This document shows, piece by piece, positions 15,314 to 18,425 of a stretch of DNA of 18,425 bases. The stretch lies in contig CAZLBV010000155.1 in NCBI GenBank assembly GCA_964557845.1, positions 1 through 18,425 on the forward strand. Reading direction: 5' to 3'. This stretch comes from CAZLBV01 sp964557845 (GTDB lineage: Bacteria; Acidobacteriota; Aminicenantia; Aminicenantales; Aminicenantaceae). Within the stretch, counting starts at the first letter, position 1. Each line of letters begins with the position of its first letter. Below the pieces are notes generated by a model. It saw only the letters and a list, made by a program, of their open reading frames with translations. It had not been told where the DNA came from and made no database searches. The position numbers and the translations under genes were made by a program.

Positions 15314-15880
15314 TCATCTCGCTTTATCGATTCCAGGAGGCTCTACGATCAGAACTTCATCGCGTTCATCTATTTCTTCCAGACGGAGCTGAACCAGCTC
15401 TCGCCGGGAAGTGGGAAGGAATTTTCCAACATAATCTGCCCGGATCGGAAGCTCCCTGTGTCCCCGGTCGATCAGTATCAACAATTGAATTGTTTTCGGC
15501 CGGCCGAGATCTATCAAACTATCCATGGCTGCACGAATTGTGCGGCCGGTGAATAAGACATCATCAACTAATAGAACATCTTTATCTGATATAGAAAAAT
15601 CGATCTCGGTTTTTTTTACCGGATTCTGTTCTTCTGGTCCTGAATAATCATCCCGGTATAGAGTAATGTCTAAGACCCCTACCTGGATCTTGACTTTTTC
15701 CATATCTTTGATTAATTTTGCAATTCGTTTGGCGAGATAGACACCTCTTGTTTTGATCCCTACGATCACCAGGTTTTTAAGATCCCGGTTACGTTCAGTG
15801 ATCTCAGTCGTCATCCTGTGAAGGGCTCTGTTGATCTTTCTGGCATCCATTATTTTAGCTTTAACTTTAACCTCGTCCAT
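15314..15880 (-). CDS. pyrR: Bifunctional pyrimidine operon regulator / uracil phosphoribosyltransferase
   Basis: A 188-residue PyrR of the type I phosphoribosyltransferase fold. The PRPP-binding motif VLLVDDVLFTGRTIRAA lies at about 102-118; VGIKTRGVYLAKRI (about 40-53) and DITLYRDD (71-78) are also typical. In Gram-positive and many other bacteria PyrR binds pyr mRNA and promotes attenuation when UMP is plentiful, besides weak uracil phosphoribosyltransferase activity. Here it heads a pyrR-pyrC pair. The ATG has AGGAG seven bases upstream. The leader contains a small hairpin but no convincing match to the known PyrR binding loop. Confidence 0.94.
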   Translation of the reverse strand: MDEVKVKAKIMDARKINRALHRMTTEITERNRDLKNLVIVGIKTRGVYLAKRIAKLIKDMEKVKIQVGVLDITLYRDDYSGPEEQNPVKKTEIDFSISDKDVLLVDDVLFTGRTIRAAMDSLIDLGRPKTIQLLILIDRGHRELPIRADYVGKFLPTSRRELVQLRLEEIDERDEVLIVEPPGIDKAR

Positions 15881-15903
15881 TGTCTAACTCCTGCTCTTGA
15901 AAT

Positions 15904-15927
15904 AAGACCGGTCATTCGACTCGTCTT
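15904..15927 (-). promoter_or_regulatory. Small interrupted hairpin in the pyrR leader
   Basis: AAGAC and GTCTT form a 5-bp outer stem with a 2x2 internal loop and a 3-bp GTC/GAC inner stem. It lies about 12 bases upstream of the pyrR ribosome binding site. PyrR genes are often autoregulated in the leader, which is the reason for listing it; sequence support is weak. Confidence 0.25.
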
Positions 15928-16019
15928 TTAGTTCAGGCCAAGAAATCCTCTAGTTCAATTTTCATGAGTGATAAAAAGAACTGTGCTCTCTAGATAAATA
16001 TGAACATGCTATATCTTTT

Positions 16020-16964
16020 TTAAAAAGTCAAGCGTTCCCCATCAGAAAGGCGGTCGAAATATGATCTGGCTGTTTTAATATCATTTTTTATCTGGATGGA
16101 TAATTCTTGGGTTGATTCGAATTTTTTTTCATTCCGGATTTTTTTCAAGAACCGGAGATTTATTTTTTGAGAATACAGATCACCTTCAAAATCGATAAGA
16201 TGGGATTCTACCTGAATCTCACCATGGTTGAAGGTTGGATTTATCCCGATATTAGTGACTGAGGGACACTGTACATTATCCAAAATGGCAGATGTAATAT
16301 ATACTCCATAAGGAACGATCTCATTCTCAGGATAAATATTGGCAGTGGGAAAACCAAGATTTTTTCCTCTTGATCTGCCTTTTATGACCTTCCCAGTGAT
16401 CTCATAAGGCCTTCCTAAAAAAAGATTGGCATGTTTTATATCCCCTTGCTCCAGGTCAGATCGGATCCGGCTGCTGCTGACAATTTCTCTTTCTTTCTTA
16501 ACAGGAGGTATACTCTGGACATTGAAGGGGTGATCAAGGCTCGCTTGATATAAATAGTTAATATCTCCTTTTCTATCTTTACCGAAAAAAAAGTTGGTTC
16601 CTACAATTATTTCTTTGGCATTAGATTTTTCGATGATGACCCGACTTACAAATTCATTTCTGGGCAATTCGGCGAATTCATGAGTGAAAGGAATGATCCA
16701 GATGACATCGATATTATATTTCTTAATTTCCTGGATGCGTTGCTCAATGGTCTGCAGTAATCGGATCTTCCCTTGTTCCAATACATTAGAAGGGTGGGGA
16801 TCGAATGTAAGGATAATCGAAGTTAACTGTTTTTTTTCTGCAGTTGTATATAAATGCTTAATGATTTTTTGATGTCCCAGATGAACCCCATCAAAGACTC
16901 CGATGGCTATGGCAGAGGGATGAAATGGCAGGCAGTCAGTTTCGAGTCCTTTTATTACTTTCAT
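16020..16964 (-). CDS. ribF: Bifunctional riboflavin kinase / FAD synthetase
   Basis: A 314-residue RibF that phosphorylates riboflavin to FMN and adenylates FMN to FAD. The N-terminal FAD synthetase domain has GVFDGVHLGHQ near residue 20 and FDPHPSNVL; the C-terminal riboflavin kinase domain begins at GRPYEITGKVIKGRSRGKNLGFPTAN, followed by YGVYI. Length matches the family. The frame extends upstream to 17072, into mazG on the other strand, but that extension is unconserved; MKVIKGLE at 16964 is the usual RibF start. No ribosome binding site is close to this ATG. Flavin supply fits an organism rich in redox enzymes, but it is a housekeeping gene. Confidence 0.94.
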   Translation of the reverse strand: MKVIKGLETDCLPFHPSAIAIGVFDGVHLGHQKIIKHLYTTAEKKQLTSIILTFDPHPSNVLEQGKIRLLQTIEQRIQEIKKYNIDVIWIIPFTHEFAELPRNEFVSRVIIEKSNAKEIIVGTNFFFGKDRKGDINYLYQASLDHPFNVQSIPPVKKEREIVSSSRIRSDLEQGDIKHANLFLGRPYEITGKVIKGRSRGKNLGFPTANIYPENEIVPYGVYITSAILDNVQCPSVTNIGINPTFNHGEIQVESHLIDFEGDLYSQKINLRFLKKIRNEKKFESTQELSIQIKNDIKTARSYFDRLSDGERLTF

Positions 16965-16985
16965 GGGATAATATTTATGATACCT

Positions 16986-17013
16986 TTGATAGTTTGATAA
17001 AAAATAATACAAT
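16986..17013 (+). promoter_or_regulatory. Promoter for mazG
   Basis: TTGATA (16986-16991) and TACAAT (17008-17013) each match five of six consensus positions with a 16-base spacer. The implied leader is about 19 bases and includes AAGG before the mazG start. Confidence 0.5.
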
Positions 17014-17032
17014 ATTCCCTCACTAACTTCAA
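17004..17032 (-). promoter_or_regulatory. Promoter for ribF
   Basis: On the minus strand TTGAAG (17027-17032) is 17 bases from TATTAT (17004-17009). The -10 box overlaps that of the divergent mazG promoter, so only one polymerase could probably occupy the region at a time. The leader to ribF would be about 33 bases. Confidence 0.4.
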
Positions 17033-17038
17033 GGCTGG

Positions 17039-17839
17039 ATGAATATGATGGAAGATGTAAGATCTGCGGCAAAACGTTTTAAACAATTAGTCGACATTTT
17101 GGATGTACTCAGGTCCGAGAATGGATGTCCCTGGGATAGGATGCAAAATGAAAAATCGATCCTGGATTATTTTTTAGAAGAAGTCTATGAAGCGGTTGAT
17201 GCTCTTGAAAGGAATGACTCTGAATCCTTTCGGGAGGAATTAGGTGATGTTTTGCTGGAAGTAGTCTTTTTTGCACAAATATTTAAGGAGAAAGGAATAT
17301 TTTCCATAGCTGATGTGGTTCACGGGATAAATCAAAAAATGATCAAAAGGCATCCACATGTTTTCGGCAAAGAGAAGATCGAGGATTCGCAGTCTGTTCA
17401 GGAAGAATGGAGCAGAAGAAAGAAAACAGAAAAAGAGCGCAGTTCCTATTTTGAAGGATTACCGGAGAATGCCCCTGCTCTTCTTATGGCATTTCAGATA
17501 GGCCGGTTAGCTTCTGTCCAAGGTTTTGACTGGGACAAACCGGCCGAGGTTATGGAAAAACTGCAGGAAGAAGTTAAGGAGCTGGAAGAGGTGGTGAAAG
17601 CTGATGACAAAACTCGTATTGCTGAAGAAATGGGTGATATTTTGTTTGCTATGGCCAATCTGTCAAGGCATCTGGAGGTAAATCCTGAGCTCGCATTAAG
17701 AAAAGCTAACTTGAAATTTATCAGACGGTTTAAATTTATTGAAAGAGAACTGGAAAAACAGGGAAAAAAGGTCGCAGATGCCGGTAAAGAGGAAATGGAG
17801 ATTCTCTGGGAAAGAGCAAAAAAAGATAAACAGGATTAA
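17039..17839 (+). CDS. mazG: Nucleoside triphosphate pyrophosphohydrolase MazG
   Basis: A 266-residue, two-domain MazG, close to the length of the E. coli enzyme, which hydrolyses NTPs and dNTPs to monophosphate and pyrophosphate. The first domain has LRSENGCPWDRMQ (about 24-36) with the metal-binding EEVYE (47-51) and EELGD (66-70). The second repeats the pattern at QEEVKELEE and EEMGDILFAMANL. It probably cleans the nucleotide pool or affects stringent-response nucleotides. Three Met codons cluster at the start; AAGG is four bases from the first and ten from the third (17045), so the third may be used. Confidence 0.94.
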   Translation: MNMMEDVRSAAKRFKQLVDILDVLRSENGCPWDRMQNEKSILDYFLEEVYEAVDALERNDSESFREELGDVLLEVVFFAQIFKEKGIFSIADVVHGINQKMIKRHPHVFGKEKIEDSQSVQEEWSRRKKTEKERSSYFEGLPENAPALLMAFQIGRLASVQGFDWDKPAEVMEKLQEEVKELEEVVKADDKTRIAEEMGDILFAMANLSRHLEVNPELALRKANLKFIRRFKFIERELEKQGKKVADAGKEEMEILWERAKKDKQD

Positions 17840-17861
17840 ATGAGAGTAGTTGCGATTGTCC

Positions 17862-18425
17862 TTATGCTGTTTTTTCCTGCTTTTGTTGGATAAGGCTTGC
17901 CTTTATAAAATCATCTAAGTCACCGTCAAGAACTCTCTCCACATTTCCGGTTTCTACCCGTGTCCTTAAGTCTTTGATCATCTGGTAGGGATGCAGCACA
18001 TAAGAACGGATCTGGTTTCCCCAGGCTATATCGGTTTTTGCATCTTCCAGCTTCTCAAGTTTTTCCATTTTCTTTTTTTTCTCAAGTTCATATAGTCGGG
18101 CTTTGAGTACTTTCATAGCAGTAGCTTTATTTTTATGCTGAGATCTTTCATTCTGGCATTGAACAACTATATTGGTTGGGATGTGGGTGATCCTAACCGC
18201 AGAATCAGTAACATTGACATGCTGGCCGCCCCGACCCGAAGCTCGGTAAGTATCGATCCGAAGATCATCAGGATCTATCTCTATTTCGATATCCTCATCT
18301 ATTTCCGGGTAGGTAAAAACCGCGACAAAAGAGGTATGGCGTTTTTTATTGGCGTCAAAGGGAGAGATGCGCACTAATCTATGAACCCCTGTTTCATGCT
18401 TAAGGTTTCCGTAGGCATAAGGGCC
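17862..18425 (-). CDS. prfB: Peptide chain release factor 2 (partial, C-terminal part)
   Basis: The C-terminal 187 residues of RF2, which releases peptides at UGA and UAA stops. The frame is open to the right edge, and the residues before the internal GTG at 18374 read YAYGNLKHETGVHRLVRISPFD, typical of RF2, so that GTG is not the start. The catalytic GGQ motif is in SGRGGQHVNVTDSAVRI; in RF2-type factors the GVHRLVRISPFD region precedes it as here. The SPF-type decoding motif and any programmed frameshift site lie outside the window. The gene converges on mazG with a 22-base gap and no clear terminator. Confidence 0.94.
   Translation of the reverse strand, partial: GPYAYGNLKHETGVHRLVRISPFDANKKRHTSFVAVFTYPEIDEDIEIEIDPDDLRIDTYRASGRGGQHVNVTDSAVRITHIPTNIVVQCQNERSQHKNKATAMKVLKARLYELEKKKKMEKLEKLEDAKTDIAWGNQIRSYVLHPYQMIKDLRTRVETGNVERVLDGDLDDFIKASLIQQKQEKTA

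Noticed and set aside
15950..16019. A stretch resembling the PyrR mRNA binding loop (AUCUAGAGAG on the minus strand, upstream of pyrR)
   Set aside because: Only the core matches the known consensus; the closing pairs on both sides are missing, and no antiterminator or terminator pairing could be drawn.
16965..17072. N-terminal extension of ribF reaching into mazG
   Set aside because: The extra residues show no RibF similarity and overlap the divergent mazG gene and its promoter; the conserved start is at 16964.

Overview
The window reads as chromosome of an uncultured, anaerobic, low-GC bacterium (about 40% GC by eye). Pointers to anaerobiosis are a ferredoxin-dependent 2-oxoacid oxidoreductase and a heterodisulfide-reductase-like HdrBC pair. 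The housekeeping genes rnc, prfB, ribF, pyrR and pyrC are plainly bacterial. The mixture of an HdrBC/Kor operon, DUF362, a Tat-tagged AmrS-type radical SAM protein and an exported DUF6599 protein recalls candidate phyla such as Aminicenantes, but that placement is only a guess. I see no mobile element, CRISPR array, tRNA or rRNA. Coding density is high and no gene-free stretch exceeds 300 bases.

Left part (1-3270, minus strand): a tight operon hdrC-hdrB-korD-korA-korB, running off the left edge and driven by a good sigma70-type promoter at 3239-3267. It should oxidise a 2-oxoacid (probably 2-oxoglutarate) to an acyl-CoA and move electrons through ferredoxin and possibly HdrBC. No hdrA is present. 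Next (3282-7480, minus strand) is a three-gene operon: a DUF362 protein, a Tat-signal AmrS-like radical SAM protein, and a 710-residue membrane protein with a spermidine-synthase-like domain between two membrane halves. Its promoter shares its -35 region with a divergent promoter for an exported DUF6599 protein (7550-8461, plus strand). This neighbourhood is the best candidate for an undescribed system.

Middle (8523-10936, minus strand): two tandem REC-GGDEF response regulators and a free-standing HPt protein, a c-di-GMP phosphorelay cassette with no kinase in view. A divergent, apparently leaderless AI-2E family transporter follows (11010-12032, plus strand).

Right part (12068-18425): a cysteine-rich hypothetical protein, an Mth938-like protein overlapping RNase III (rnc), dihydroorotase (pyrC), PyrR, and the riboflavin kinase/FAD synthetase ribF, all on minus. 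mazG diverges from ribF on plus, with overlapping promoters. The C-terminal half of release factor 2 (prfB) enters from the right edge on minus. This part combines pyrimidine synthesis and its control, flavin cofactor synthesis, RNA processing, nucleotide housekeeping and translation termination. Several starts were moved downstream from the longest possible reading frame because a ribosome binding site, conserved N-terminus or gene overlap favours the later codon.
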